NCBI GenBank assembly: GCA_016125405.1
Contig: WGLW01000024.1
Location: forward strand, 1-64,000
Reading direction: 5' to 3'
DNA length: 64,000 nt
Source of the DNA: Alphaproteobacteria bacterium
GTDB lineage: Bacteria > Pseudomonadota > Alphaproteobacteria > Caulobacterales > Hyphomonadaceae
The notes beneath the pieces are model-generated. The model saw only the letters and a program-made list of their open reading frames with translations, was not told the DNA's origin and searched no databases. Within the stretch, counting starts at the first letter, position 1. Each line of letters begins with the position of its first letter. This document shows, piece by piece, positions 9,115 to 17,903 of this stretch. A program made the position numbers and the translations under genes.

Positions 9115-10080
9115 CTAGGTCAGTGATTCCAGATAGGCGACTACGGCGTCCCGATCTGCAGTCGTAAGCGGCACGGCCGGCATCCTGACGCCTGGCTTTA
9201 TTGCTTGTGGGTCCGCGATCCATTTTCGCAGGTGATCCGCATCATTGGGGATTGATCCCGCAGCGAGCGTCGATCGGCTGGCAAAGTGGCCAAGGTTTGG
9301 TCCAACAATCCCGCCAGCCGGGGTTCCGCTAACGGTGTGGCACGCCGCGCATCTTGCCGAGAAAACCCGTTCGCCTGACGCCACCACTTGTGAGGGAGAG
9401 GCGCCCTTCGCAGGAAACGCCAGCTGATCTGCTACCCACGCGTCGAACTCTGCGCGCGGTTGGGCGACCACGTAAAACGCCATATGGGCGTGCTGTGCGC
9501 CACAGAATTCTGCGCATTGCCCGCGAAAGCGGCCGGGGTCTGAAGCTTCGATCCAGGTCCGGTTTGTAATGCCCGGGATGACGTCCATCTTGCCGCCAAG
9601 CTTGGGCACCCAGAAGGAATGAATGACGTCCGCAGAGTTCAGAACAATCTCGACGGGTTCGCCAGCCGGAATGTGAATCTCGTTTGCGGTTGTGAAGGTC
9701 TGCTGGCTGTTTGACGTGGGATAGCGAACCTCCCACCACCACTGATGCGCCGTGACCTGTAGCCGGAGATGAGGAGCTGATGCCGGATGCATCACCTTGC
9801 CGAGCACGGCCAATGTCCAGATCGTGCAGATTGCAAGAACGGGTACGGAGATAGCGAGGCCGACATAAATCCAGCCAATGCCTGAAGCGCTGCTGGCGCC
9901 AGGGACCAGGGACATGGGATCATCGGCAGATGGCCGTCGCCTCCAGATCGCTGCGATGAGGCCCACCCCGACAATCAGAACGACAGCTACTGAAACGCTC
10001 CCGAGTCCCCACGCCAGTCGTGCGACTGGCGACGCGGCGGGGCCTGCAGACTGCAGGTAGGAAAGCGGCCACCCGGTCAT
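9115..10080 (-). CDS. ctaC: Cytochrome c oxidase subunit II with fused cytochrome c domain
   Basis: Accepts electrons from cytochrome c or a quinoprotein chain and passes them through CuA to subunit I. There are two N-terminal membrane segments (about 22-46 and 68-95), then a periplasmic cupredoxin domain with CuA ligands H154, C189, E191, C193, H197 and M200 (GQCAEFCGAQHAHM). A fused class I cytochrome c follows with CAACH at 244-248 and a likely axial M300. This fusion defines a caa3-type oxidase. The start overlaps the upstream cytochrome c gene by 4 bp (ATGA), and ctaD follows 11 bp after the stop. Confidence 0.96.
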   Translation of the reverse strand: MTGWPLSYLQSAGPAASPVARLAWGLGSVSVAVVLIVGVGLIAAIWRRRPSADDPMSLVPGASSASGIGWIYVGLAISVPVLAICTIWTLAVLGKVMHPASAPHLRLQVTAHQWWWEVRYPTSNSQQTFTTANEIHIPAGEPVEIVLNSADVIHSFWVPKLGGKMDVIPGITNRTWIEASDPGRFRGQCAEFCGAQHAHMAFYVVAQPRAEFDAWVADQLAFPAKGASPSQVVASGERVFSARCAACHTVSGTPAGGIVGPNLGHFASRSTLAAGSIPNDADHLRKWIADPQAIKPGVRMPAVPLTTADRDAVVAYLESLT

Positions 10081-10646
10081 GGGTTCGCCGTTTGCGCTGA
10101 TTTGGATGCGGCGCCCTTCGCCCCGGAATGCGCGCCGGTTCCATTTCCCGGCGCTCCAGAGGTGGGCAACTCATCACCCTGCAAGCCGCTCTGAAAATCT
10201 GACGGCGGCGTCGTCCCGCCAAAACTCTGAATGTATGCGACGAGCTCCCATATCTCCTCTTTTGGAAGGGCTTGAGACCATGCAGGCATTCCCTTTGGGT
10301 GCCCATCCGCGATACTCGCGAAGATTGCGCCGGGGGTTCCGCCGTAGCGCCAATATCGGTCCGTGAGGTTTGGGCCCATCGATCCGCCGAGCGTGTAGCC
10401 ATGGCAACCCGCGCAATTCATTTGCACAAAGAGCCGCTTACCCTCCGCAATCGCGTCGGTCTGGCCCGCCACAGGATTTTCAATTGCGCTACCCGCCTGA
10501 GACGCGGGTGCGCCGGCCACGTCGCCGCCAGGTATTTTCAAACTGACTGGTGCGTCGACCTCGGTTTCTGTCTCTGTGTGGACCTGCTGGCTGCAGGCAC
10601 CAATGATGGCGCTGGCAATCATCGTGACCAGAAACATCGCCCTCAT
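10077..10646 (-). CDS. Lipoprotein cytochrome c between alcohol dehydrogenase and oxidase
   Basis: Small monohaem cytochrome c, 189 residues. The signal peptide ends in the lipobox IIGAC, so the protein should be anchored at the periplasmic face. The haem site is CAGCH near residue 81; the likely axial Met is in PKGMPAWS (near residue 120). The C-terminal 40 residues are low-complexity (Gly, Ala, Ser, Pro). It overlaps the PQQ dehydrogenase by 4 bp upstream and ctaC by 4 bp downstream, so all three are probably translated together. The obvious role is to carry electrons from the PQQ enzyme to the cytochrome c/CuA domains of CtaC. Confidence 0.9.
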   Translation of the reverse strand: MRAMFLVTMIASAIIGACSQQVHTETETEVDAPVSLKIPGGDVAGAPASQAGSAIENPVAGQTDAIAEGKRLFVQMNCAGCHGYTLGGSMGPNLTDRYWRYGGTPGAIFASIADGHPKGMPAWSQALPKEEIWELVAYIQSFGGTTPPSDFQSGLQGDELPTSGAPGNGTGAHSGAKGAASKSAQTANP

Positions 10647-12547
10647 TTGCGTGTCTTTCCGGGGCTCGATTTTGGTTTGGGCGGCGACGCGGCGGCGTCC
10701 TCGCCAGCCTGCGTGGTCTTCATGCCAGGGCCGCCATGGATAGTGCTTTGCCCGAGGCTGAAAACGTAGAGCGTGTTTCCACGCGGCGGAAATCCCGGTT
10801 GCTGGCTTTCGACCATCGCCGCGCCGCCAACGCCGGCATAGACGGCGACATACTGCTGGCCGTCTGGACCCGTGTACGTAATCGGAGAAGAAACGATGCC
10901 CGAGCCGAGTTTCTGCGACCAGAGCACCTCGCCGGTCACGGCATTCACGGCGCGAAACCAGCCATCAACGGTGCCGTAGAAAACCAGGTCAGAAGCGGTC
11001 GCCAGCGCGCCACTCATAACCAGGAATTTTTCCGGAATTTCCCAGGCCTTTTTCCCGTGCACCGGGTCCCAGGCGATGAACGCGCCCCAATTGCCGCCTG
11101 GCCCGGCATGACGGACCATCTCCATGCCATCATATGGTGTACCGGCGATGTAGGATTGCGGATGGTCCGTCACATCCATGCAGACGTTGAACATTCCGGT
11201 GTAGAGAAGTCCCGTACGTGGAGAGAAGGCAGAGGGTTGCCAGTCCTTCACGCCAATGTCCGTCGGGCAGGCATTCTGAAGCTTGATCCCGGGCTTTGGT
11301 TGCATCGCAGGATTCACGACCGGTTTGCCGGTCTTCACGTCGAACCCGGTCGCCCAGTTCAGATTACCGAATGGCTGTGCGACCAGCACCTGCCCGGTCT
11401 GACGATCGATCGTGTAGGCGAAACCGTTGCGATTGAATTGGACGAGGACCTTGCGGGTCTTTCCTTCGTACGGGATGTCGATCAGGACGTTTTCGTTGAC
11501 CCCGTCGTAATCCCATTGGTCGTGCGGCGTGAATTGATACGCCCACTTCGCCATGCCGGTGTCGGCGTCCCGCGCCCAGACCGCGGCGCTGAAGAGATTG
11601 AGACCGGGTCGTTGTGTCGGCACCCTCGGGCTGGGATTGGATGTGCCGTAGTAGATCAGGTTGAGATCAGGATCATAGGTGATCCAGCCCCACGAAGCGG
11701 ACCCGCCATGCTTCGCCATGCCTGCGGGCCAGGTGGTCTCTCCGAGGTCCTTGCCTTTGAGCCAGTCGTAATAGGGTTTGTAATCCGCGCCGATCCTGGT
11801 CTGATCGTCCGGGCCGGTATTGTAGGCGCGCCAAAGTTCTTTCCCGGTCTTCACATCCAGTGCAGCCAACCAACCATGCACGCCGAGTTCGCCGCCGCTG
11901 TTGCCGACGAACACCTTGCCGCCGTAGACCGCAGCGGACATTGTCATTGTCGCGCCGTTTTCCACGTCGTCCATCTTCGTGCGCCAGACTTCCTTCCCGG
12001 TCTTTGCGTCGACAGCCACCGTGTGGGCGTCGAGCAGGTTGTAGATCAACTTTCCATCCGCCAGCGCCCAACCGCGCAAAACGGCGTCACAACAGGCTTT
12101 GCCGATCGCCATCGGCGAGGGGTTCGGGGCAAAACTCCATTTGATGGGCGCCCCCGGTTTGGACAGATCAAGCGCGTAGGCGATGTTGGGATAAGGCGTC
12201 ACAAGATACATCGTGTCGCCCACAACCAGCGGCGCCCCTTCATGGCCATAGTCGGCGCCGTCGGAAAAGGTCCAGGCGATCTTTAGCTGATCGACGTTGC
12301 TCTGGTTGATCTCGGTCAGTGTGCTGTAGCGCGTATTCGCGTCATCGCGGCCCTGGCTTGGCCAGTCGCCTTCTGATGTGCGGGGCCCCAGGTCCGCGGT
12401 GGCCCCGGTCCAACTCGCCAGATGGGCCGTCGGCACGTCGAGGCCTTTGGCGGAGTCTGGCTGTTTCTGGCAGGAGGCTAACGCGCCAGCGCACATGATA
12501 CCGAACAACGCGGCGAGCGTGCGTGCGGATCGAATTGTAAAATACAC
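10643..12547 (-). CDS. PQQ-dependent alcohol dehydrogenase (methanol/ethanol family), lipoprotein
   Basis: Periplasmic quinoprotein of the eight-bladed propeller family that oxidises primary alcohols. The GTG start at 12547 is preceded by AGAAGGA; the frame is open to 12700 but then overlaps ctaG. The signal peptide ends in a lipobox ALASC (C26). Family residues: vicinal Cys152-Cys153 (GKACCDAV), metal ligand E220 (SGGELGVHGWL), N304 (GTSNPS), catalytic D346 and an extra D348 (WDYDGVNEN). The D-Tyr-D arrangement is what lanthanide-dependent XoxF/ExaF/PedH-type enzymes have, where calcium enzymes have a small residue at the second position. It sits 11 bp after ctaG and overlaps the cytochrome c gene. 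No pqq biosynthesis genes are in the window. Confidence 0.94.
   Translation of the reverse strand: MYFTIRSARTLAALFGIMCAGALASCQKQPDSAKGLDVPTAHLASWTGATADLGPRTSEGDWPSQGRDDANTRYSTLTEINQSNVDQLKIAWTFSDGADYGHEGAPLVVGDTMYLVTPYPNIAYALDLSKPGAPIKWSFAPNPSPMAIGKACCDAVLRGWALADGKLIYNLLDAHTVAVDAKTGKEVWRTKMDDVENGATMTMSAAVYGGKVFVGNSGGELGVHGWLAALDVKTGKELWRAYNTGPDDQTRIGADYKPYYDWLKGKDLGETTWPAGMAKHGGSASWGWITYDPDLNLIYYGTSNPSPRVPTQRPGLNLFSAAVWARDADTGMAKWAYQFTPHDQWDYDGVNENVLIDIPYEGKTRKVLVQFNRNGFAYTIDRQTGQVLVAQPFGNLNWATGFDVKTGKPVVNPAMQPKPGIKLQNACPTDIGVKDWQPSAFSPRTGLLYTGMFNVCMDVTDHPQSYIAGTPYDGMEMVRHAGPGGNWGAFIAWDPVHGKKAWEIPEKFLVMSGALATASDLVFYGTVDGWFRAVNAVTGEVLWSQKLGSGIVSSPITYTGPDGQQYVAVYAGVGGAAMVESQQPGFPPRGNTLYVFSLGQSTIHGGPGMKTTQAGEDAAASPPKPKSSPGKTRK
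11504..11512 (-). other. Asp-Tyr-Asp codons of the PQQ dehydrogenase metal site
   Basis: Codons GAT TAC GAC for D346-Y347-D348 of the PQQ alcohol dehydrogenase. In the family the first Asp is the catalytic base and the second Asp marks lanthanide-binding enzymes. The assignment rests on motif position only. Confidence 0.6.
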
Positions 12548-12558
12548 GACGCGTCCTT

Positions 12559-13362
12559 CTAACGGGAATTTTCGAGTTCCGGGCGGTCGGCGATAAGCCG
12601 GCCGAGCGCAACGAGAGTGAAGGCAAGAAAAATGGTGCAGCCCGGCACCCACATGATCAGCCCACCGAGTTGCTGATCGCTCGCCTGGGTCATGCCCCAT
12701 GCTAGCGGAGTCACCGCGTGAGGGGCGTAGAGCATCTGTGGAGTGAGCGTGATCAAGGCGCCAAGAAAGGTCATCTGCAAAGTTGAAATGGTTCCGACAG
12801 CGATGGAGGCAAATGCCGTTTCGCGGCGCGTATCAATCATGACGCCCCAGACCAGCAAAGCGCTGCCATAAACGGACAGATGCATCAGCCAATAGATCAT
12901 CCAATTGTGAAATGTGGCGTCGTAGGGGGCTGGCGAGTGCCAGACCCAGAGGGCAAGACCAAACAGGAGTGCTGATCCCATCGGGCTGCGCATGGATCGG
13001 ACTGTCGAGGATTGAGACAGCGCGCGCGCTGTTCGCGGAGCCAAGGCTCCGAACGCCGCGCCTGGGTCACCGAGCATAACCAGGGGCGCGCCGATCAAAC
13101 TCATGATCATGTGTTGCCCGACGCGGGCCGAAAACAATGATACAGAAAGAGCGCAAAGCGGCGTTATGAGCGAAAGCGACGTCGTCAGCCAGCCGAGATG
13201 AAAGCACCACTGACGCCACGCCGGAATCGTGGCGCGCCGGTTCACTCCCAAAGTATACGCCGCCCATATGACAACGAGCGCGGTTATCAGAATCGGATCA
13301 ATTTTCCATCTGATCAGCAGGTCAGACGGATCGGGTGGCAAACCACAATAGGAGTGACGCAT
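12559..13362 (-). CDS. ctaG: Cytochrome c oxidase assembly protein CtaG (caa3_CtaG family)
   Basis: Polytopic inner-membrane protein of the caa3_CtaG family, needed for caa3 oxidase maturation in Bacillus; here the probable first gene of the oxidase unit. Seven or so hydrophobic segments are seen, with family motifs WRQWCFHLGWL, HMIMSLIGAPLVMLGDP, LWVWHSPAPYDA and QQLGGLIMWVPGC. ATG 13362 has AGAGG upstream; an open frame to 13422 lacks a better site. It differs from the Cox11-type protein also called CtaG. Its conserved His and Met residues in membrane segments suggest copper handling. Eleven bp separate it from the PQQ dehydrogenase. Confidence 0.92.
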   Translation of the reverse strand: MRHSYCGLPPDPSDLLIRWKIDPILITALVVIWAAYTLGVNRRATIPAWRQWCFHLGWLTTSLSLITPLCALSVSLFSARVGQHMIMSLIGAPLVMLGDPGAAFGALAPRTARALSQSSTVRSMRSPMGSALLFGLALWVWHSPAPYDATFHNWMIYWLMHLSVYGSALLVWGVMIDTRRETAFASIAVGTISTLQMTFLGALITLTPQMLYAPHAVTPLAWGMTQASDQQLGGLIMWVPGCTIFLAFTLVALGRLIADRPELENSR

Positions 13363-13777
13363 CGACGAGCCTCTGTGAATTGCGTCCAAAGATTCGCCGG
13401 CGAGGCCAGCGTCTCGATGCAAGTCGAGATAGGTCGGTGTCGTCGGGAGTCACGTAGCAGCTTGATCTTCCCGCCTTGGAGAGAGCAAGCCGGGGATGTT
13501 TCCATGTTGCGTTGGAGATGTCTTGGCGGTGCATTTCATGCGTCCGATTGTTCAGCTGCGGTCCTTTCTGGTCGCGAAACAAAAGCTGGCGCAATCCGGA
13601 TCAACTTGTCGCGACGTCGAAACGCAGTCGCATGACGAGGCGCATCCGGATTTATGGATGGCTGATTTCGGGCAGTTCGCCCGCCGGTAATTACTTGGAT
13701 CGCTGACCTAGGGGCATGACTTGCGCGGTAGCCAAGGGACGCGCAACGTTGGTGAGCTTGGTCACGAAGGCGCGGCA
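13363..13777. promoter_or_regulatory. Divergent intergenic region between ctaG and the P450 gene
   Basis: About 415 bp without a convincing gene. It must hold the promoters of the oxidase/alcohol dehydrogenase unit (minus) and the P450-led cluster (plus). The self-complementary octamer ATCCGGAT occurs twice, at 13594-13601 and 13644-13651, each preceded by GGCGCA or GGCGC, 50 bp apart. Short open frames here are Arg/Ser-rich and not protein-like. No clear -35/-10 pair was found. Confidence 0.5.
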
Positions 13778-15109
13778 ATGGAGCTGATCAGCCAGACAGC
13801 CGTTGAAGGCAGGCCGGGGCCGGTCTATCCCGAGGTTTATCCCCGCTTGGATGGGCTTCGACTGAACGAGGCCAAGTCGTTCACGCGTGGTCAGCCGTTC
13901 GATGTCTTCGCCGAGCTACGCAAGGCTTCGCCTGTCTGCTGGCATCCAGAGGCTGACGGCCTTCCGGGTTTCTGGGTCGTGACGCGCCACGCGGATGTGA
14001 TGCGCGTCAACGGCGACCCGGCCACGTTCTCGTCCCAGCGCGGCGGCATCCTCATGAACACGCCCAAGCCTGGGCAAGGCCATGTGCTGCTCGGCCGCGC
14101 GTCAAGCGACACCATGATCAACATGGATGCGCCTTATCATCTTCAGCTTCGGCGCGAACACATGCCATTTTTCACGCCGGTTTATCTCAGCGGCCTGAAG
14201 AGCAGAATCGCCAGCGAAGTCACCCGGCTGATCGACGCCATGGGACCCAAGGGCGGCTGCGACATGGTTGAGGCGTTTTCCTCCCATCTGCCATTGTTCA
14301 CCCTGTGCGAAATCCTGGGCGTGCCGGAAGCGGACAGGGGGAAATTCCTCCACTGGATGCATTACCTTGAGCTCGCGCAGAACATGGCGGCGGATCAGGC
14401 GACCCAGCCGCTCGAGCCGAGTATCGAGCTGATGCAGTTTGTCGCTGACTTCAATTCGAACGTCGAAGAGATGTTCGCCTATGGTCAGCACATGCTCCAC
14501 AAGCGGCGCGACGATCCGCAAGCCGATTTGATGACAGCGATTGCGCGTGCACAGGTGGACGGTGAATTGCTGAGTGATGAATATCTCGACGGGTCATGGC
14601 TTCTGATCGTCTTCGCCGGCAACGACACAACCCGCAACACGTTGTCTGGCGCGATGAAGCTCCTCACCGAATTTCCGTACCAGAAAGCGAAGCTGCAGGC
14701 CCAGCCTGACCTGCTGGGGAAGGCGGCGGACGAATTCATCCGGATGGTCAGTCCGGTGATCTACATGCGCCGCACGGCACTCCAAGACGCGGAAATCGCC
14801 GGTCAGAAGATCGCTGAGGGCGAGAAGGTGGTCATGTATTACGGGGCCGCCAATCGTGATGCGGCCGTATTCGAAAATCCTGACACGCTGGATGTGGCCC
14901 GTGCAAACGCAAGCAAGCACATTGCGTTTGGGTATGGCCCCCATGTTTGCCTCGGCAAGCGTGTGGCGCAGATCCAGCTCGAGGAGGCCTATCGCCAGTT
15001 GCTCGTGCGTTTGCCGGATATCGAATGGACCGGCGAGATCGATATTGCCCCGAACAATTTTGTCCACGCGATCCGCAAGTTGGGAGTGCGCTACACCGCC
15101 AGGGCATAA
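13778..15109 (+). CDS. Cytochrome P450
   Basis: Soluble bacterial P450 monooxygenase, 443 residues. The I-helix oxygen-binding motif is FAGNDTTRN, the K-helix ExxR is EFIR, and the haem-binding loop is FGYGPHVCLG with the thiolate Cys. The start ATG 13778 has GAAGG upstream; the frame is open to 13721 but the extra residues are not conserved-looking. The substrate is unknown. The downstream genes (acyl-CoA synthetase and acyl-CoA dehydrogenases) suggest it hydroxylates a hydrophobic substrate, for example a terpenoid, steroid side chain or long-chain compound, which is later activated to a CoA ester. No ferredoxin or ferredoxin reductase gene is adjacent. Confidence 0.94.
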   Translation: MELISQTAVEGRPGPVYPEVYPRLDGLRLNEAKSFTRGQPFDVFAELRKASPVCWHPEADGLPGFWVVTRHADVMRVNGDPATFSSQRGGILMNTPKPGQGHVLLGRASSDTMINMDAPYHLQLRREHMPFFTPVYLSGLKSRIASEVTRLIDAMGPKGGCDMVEAFSSHLPLFTLCEILGVPEADRGKFLHWMHYLELAQNMAADQATQPLEPSIELMQFVADFNSNVEEMFAYGQHMLHKRRDDPQADLMTAIARAQVDGELLSDEYLDGSWLLIVFAGNDTTRNTLSGAMKLLTEFPYQKAKLQAQPDLLGKAADEFIRMVSPVIYMRRTALQDAEIAGQKIAEGEKVVMYYGAANRDAAVFENPDTLDVARANASKHIAFGYGPHVCLGKRVAQIQLEEAYRQLLVRLPDIEWTGEIDIAPNNFVHAIRKLGVRYTARA

Positions 15110-15166
15110 GCTTTCAATCACAGACATCCGGGCAAACGGGGCGAAGATAATACAGGAGGTTGCTTT

Positions 15167-16705
15167 TTGGGCGAGATTGTAAGCGGCGCGCGTCGCCTGA
15201 CGACGACCGGCATGAACGAACGTGCCGCACGCGCGGCTTCAGGTCTGGCGAGCCTCGGCGTAGGCGCCGGAGACATCGTGGCCTTGTTTCTCCGGAACGA
15301 TTTGGCGTTCTTCGAGGCCAGCGGAGCGGCGGGGCTTCTTGGCGCTTACCCAACGCCGGTCAACTGGCACGGCACGTCGGAAGAGGCGCGCTATGTCTTT
15401 GAGGACTCCGGAGCGAAGGCCATTGTCGTGCATGCCGACCTGTTGCCGGCGATCCGTACAGCCATACCCAAGAATGCGACTGTGCTGGTGGTGGAGACGC
15501 CGGCAGAAATTCAGAATGCTTACGGTATTGCTTCCGAGGTATGTTCTGCGCCAACCGGCGCGATCAACTGGTCGTCGTGGCTTGAAGGTTTTCCACCTTA
15601 TGAAGCGCCACCCCGGCCGCCGCCCGGCACGATCATCTATACGTCGGGAACTACCGGTCATCCAAAGGGTGTGCGACGCAATCCGCCGACGCCCGAGCAA
15701 TACGAGTCCGGTCTCCGAAATCTGTCGATCATCTTTGGCTTCACAACCCGCGCGCCGGACAAGATTGTCAGCGTGATGACAGGACCGATGTATCACTCGG
15801 CCCCCAACGCCTATGGCCTGTTGGCGGCGCGCATGGGGGCGACCGTTCATCTGCAGCCACGATTTGATCCTGAGGACCTGTTGCGCATGATCGAGGTGTT
15901 GGGCGTCACCCATATACACATGGTGCCCATCATGTTCGCGCGGTTGCTCAAATTGCCGGAGGATGTGAGGTGCAAATATGACCTGTCTTCCCTGGAGTTC
16001 GTCGTCCACGCGGCCGCGCCCTGTCCGGCGCCGATCAAACGCGCGATGATCGAGTGGTGGGGGCCGGTCATCAATGAATACTATGGAGCGACGGAGACCG
16101 GCGGCGTTGTGTTCTGCAACTCCGAACAGTGGTTGTCTCACCCGGGAACGGTAGGCAAGCCGTTGGCCGGGGCAGATGTCAGGGTAATCGATGCGCAAGG
16201 CAACTCATTGCCCGACGGTGAAATCGGCGAGGTGGTCGCGAAATTCTCCGGAGCCGCCGACTTCACATACCATCGCGACCACGCGAAGCGCGTCGCATCC
16301 GAAAAGGCCGGGCTGATAGCGCCAGGCGACGTCGGATACTTTGACAAGGATGGATTTCTCTACCTGTGCGACCGCGCCAAGGACATGATCATTTCCGGTG
16401 GCGTTAATATTTACCCGGCCGAGATCGAAGCGGTTCTTCATCGCATGCCCGGCATTGCTGATTGCGCGGTATTTGGCGTGCCTGATGATGAATATGGCGA
16501 GGCGGTCCACGCTGCCGTACAGCCTCAGCCCGGCGTTTCATTATCAGAAGGGGAGGTGAAGGCGTTCCTCCGTCCGCATCTTTCGGGCTTCAAGATTCCA
16601 AAGACGGTCGACTTCATGCCGGACCTGCCGCGCGAGGATTCGGGCAAGATCTTCAAGCGGAAACTGCGCGAACCGTTCTGGGCGAACAGGGATAGTCGTA
16701 TCTAG
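15167..16705 (+). CDS. Acyl-CoA synthetase (AMP-forming)
   Basis: ANL-superfamily ligase that converts a carboxylic acid to its CoA thioester with ATP. The phosphate loop is YTSGTTGHPKG, the adenine motif YYGATETGG, the hinge and core motifs are GDVGYFDKDGFLYLCDRAKD, and the C-terminal catalytic Lys lies in EDSGKIFKRKL. The start is an unusual TTG at 15167 after a strong GGAGG (15154-15158). At 512 residues it is of normal length. It is placed between the P450 and two acyl-CoA dehydrogenases, so it probably activates the acid made from the P450 product or a side chain. Substrate unknown. Confidence 0.94.
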   Translation: MGEIVSGARRLTTTGMNERAARAASGLASLGVGAGDIVALFLRNDLAFFEASGAAGLLGAYPTPVNWHGTSEEARYVFEDSGAKAIVVHADLLPAIRTAIPKNATVLVVETPAEIQNAYGIASEVCSAPTGAINWSSWLEGFPPYEAPPRPPPGTIIYTSGTTGHPKGVRRNPPTPEQYESGLRNLSIIFGFTTRAPDKIVSVMTGPMYHSAPNAYGLLAARMGATVHLQPRFDPEDLLRMIEVLGVTHIHMVPIMFARLLKLPEDVRCKYDLSSLEFVVHAAAPCPAPIKRAMIEWWGPVINEYYGATETGGVVFCNSEQWLSHPGTVGKPLAGADVRVIDAQGNSLPDGEIGEVVAKFSGAADFTYHRDHAKRVASEKAGLIAPGDVGYFDKDGFLYLCDRAKDMIISGGVNIYPAEIEAVLHRMPGIADCAVFGVPDDEYGEAVHAAVQPQPGVSLSEGEVKAFLRPHLSGFKIPKTVDFMPDLPREDSGKIFKRKLREPFWANRDSRI

Positions 16706-16776
16706 AAACGCCGAGTCTTTCCGGCGTAAATCCGGGGCCGGTATGAAACGAATAATCGTCCGCGGGAGGACGTCTC

Positions 16777-17892
16777 ATGAACTTTGATTTTTCCGACGAT
16801 CAAAAAAGTTTGCGCGATCAGGCGCGCAGATTTCTAGATGACAAGTGCAATCGCAAGACTGTTCGCGAAGTGCTGGACAATGCCAAAACATCCTATGACG
16901 CGCGGCTCTGGAAAGCCGTTGGGGAGCAGGGATGGCTAGGGGTCGCAATTCCAGAAGAATATGGCGGTCTTGGGCTTGGCGGGCTCGAGCTCTGTGTCCT
17001 GGCCGAGGAAATCGGACGCGCGGTCGCGCCAATCCCGTTTTCCTCAACGGCCTATTTCTTCACGGAAGCGCTGCTCGCTGCTGGATCCCGAGACCAGAAA
17101 TCGGCGCTGCTTCCCAGGGTCGCCGCTGGCGACATAATTGGCGCTTTCGCCATCGGCGAAGGACCGGGTGCGCCGTCTCCGGCATCAATCGAGACGAGTT
17201 TCGACGGGGCAAGACTTTCGGGCGCGAAAATTCCGGTCGCCGACGGCGATATCGCCACACATGCTGTTGTCCTCGCGCGTGAAGGCCATGGCCAGTCACT
17301 TGTTCTGGTCGATTTGAACCAGCCCGGCGTGAAACGCGAAACCCTGACGACGCTTGATCCCACTCGTGGTCATGCTCGCCTGACGTTTGATCGGGCGACT
17401 GGCGAACGCCTTGGAACAGCCGGGGAAGGGTGGGTGCTGACGGAAGCGGTACTGGACCGGGCCGCGGTGCTTATCGCCTTCGAGCAAATTGGCGGCGCAC
17501 AGGCCTGTCTCGACATGGCGGTCGAGTATGCAAAGGGCAGGTACGCGTTTTCGCGCCAGATCGGTTCATTCCAGGCAATCAAGCACAAGCTGGCTGACAT
17601 GTACGTCGCGATCGAGCTTGGGCGATCCAATGCCTACTATGGCGCCTGGGCCCTATCGACTGGGTCCGCCCAGCTTCCGCTCGCCGCAGCGGCGGCCCGC
17701 ATTGCTGCCAGTGACGCCTACTACTTCGCCGCCAAGGAAAACATCCAGGCGCATGGGGGCATGGGCTTCACCTGGGAAGTGGACTGCCATCTTTTCTATC
17801 GGCGCGCCAAACTGCTCGCGGTCCAGGCGGGCGGTCCATCCGTGTGGAAGGAGAAGCTTGTCCGCCGCCTCGAACTCAAGAACGCCGCCTGA
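16777..17892 (+). CDS. Acyl-CoA dehydrogenase
   Basis: FAD-dependent enzyme that introduces an alpha,beta double bond into an acyl-CoA. N-terminal helical domain (DFSDDQKSLRDQARRFLDD), middle beta domain with a weak FAD-binding region (FAIGEGPGAPS), C-terminal helical domain with SRQIGSFQAIKHKLADMY and QAHGGMGFTWE. In place of the canonical catalytic Glu region it has GMGFTWEVDCHLFYRRA, as in FadE-type members that work as heterodimers. The next gene, 11 bp downstream, is another acyl-CoA dehydrogenase, and such pairs in steroid degradation form heterotetramers; that is a likely model here. Length 371. Confidence 0.93.
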   Translation: MNFDFSDDQKSLRDQARRFLDDKCNRKTVREVLDNAKTSYDARLWKAVGEQGWLGVAIPEEYGGLGLGGLELCVLAEEIGRAVAPIPFSSTAYFFTEALLAAGSRDQKSALLPRVAAGDIIGAFAIGEGPGAPSPASIETSFDGARLSGAKIPVADGDIATHAVVLAREGHGQSLVLVDLNQPGVKRETLTTLDPTRGHARLTFDRATGERLGTAGEGWVLTEAVLDRAAVLIAFEQIGGAQACLDMAVEYAKGRYAFSRQIGSFQAIKHKLADMYVAIELGRSNAYYGAWALSTGSAQLPLAAAAARIAASDAYYFAAKENIQAHGGMGFTWEVDCHLFYRRAKLLAVQAGGPSVWKEKLVRRLELKNAA

Positions 17893-17903
17893 GGATCACG
17901 ATC

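Noticed and set aside
9104-9223. N-terminal 40-residue extension of ctaD
   Set aside because: It overlaps the end of ctaC, has no conserved residues, and ATG 9103 has a ribosome binding site and the normal start of the family.
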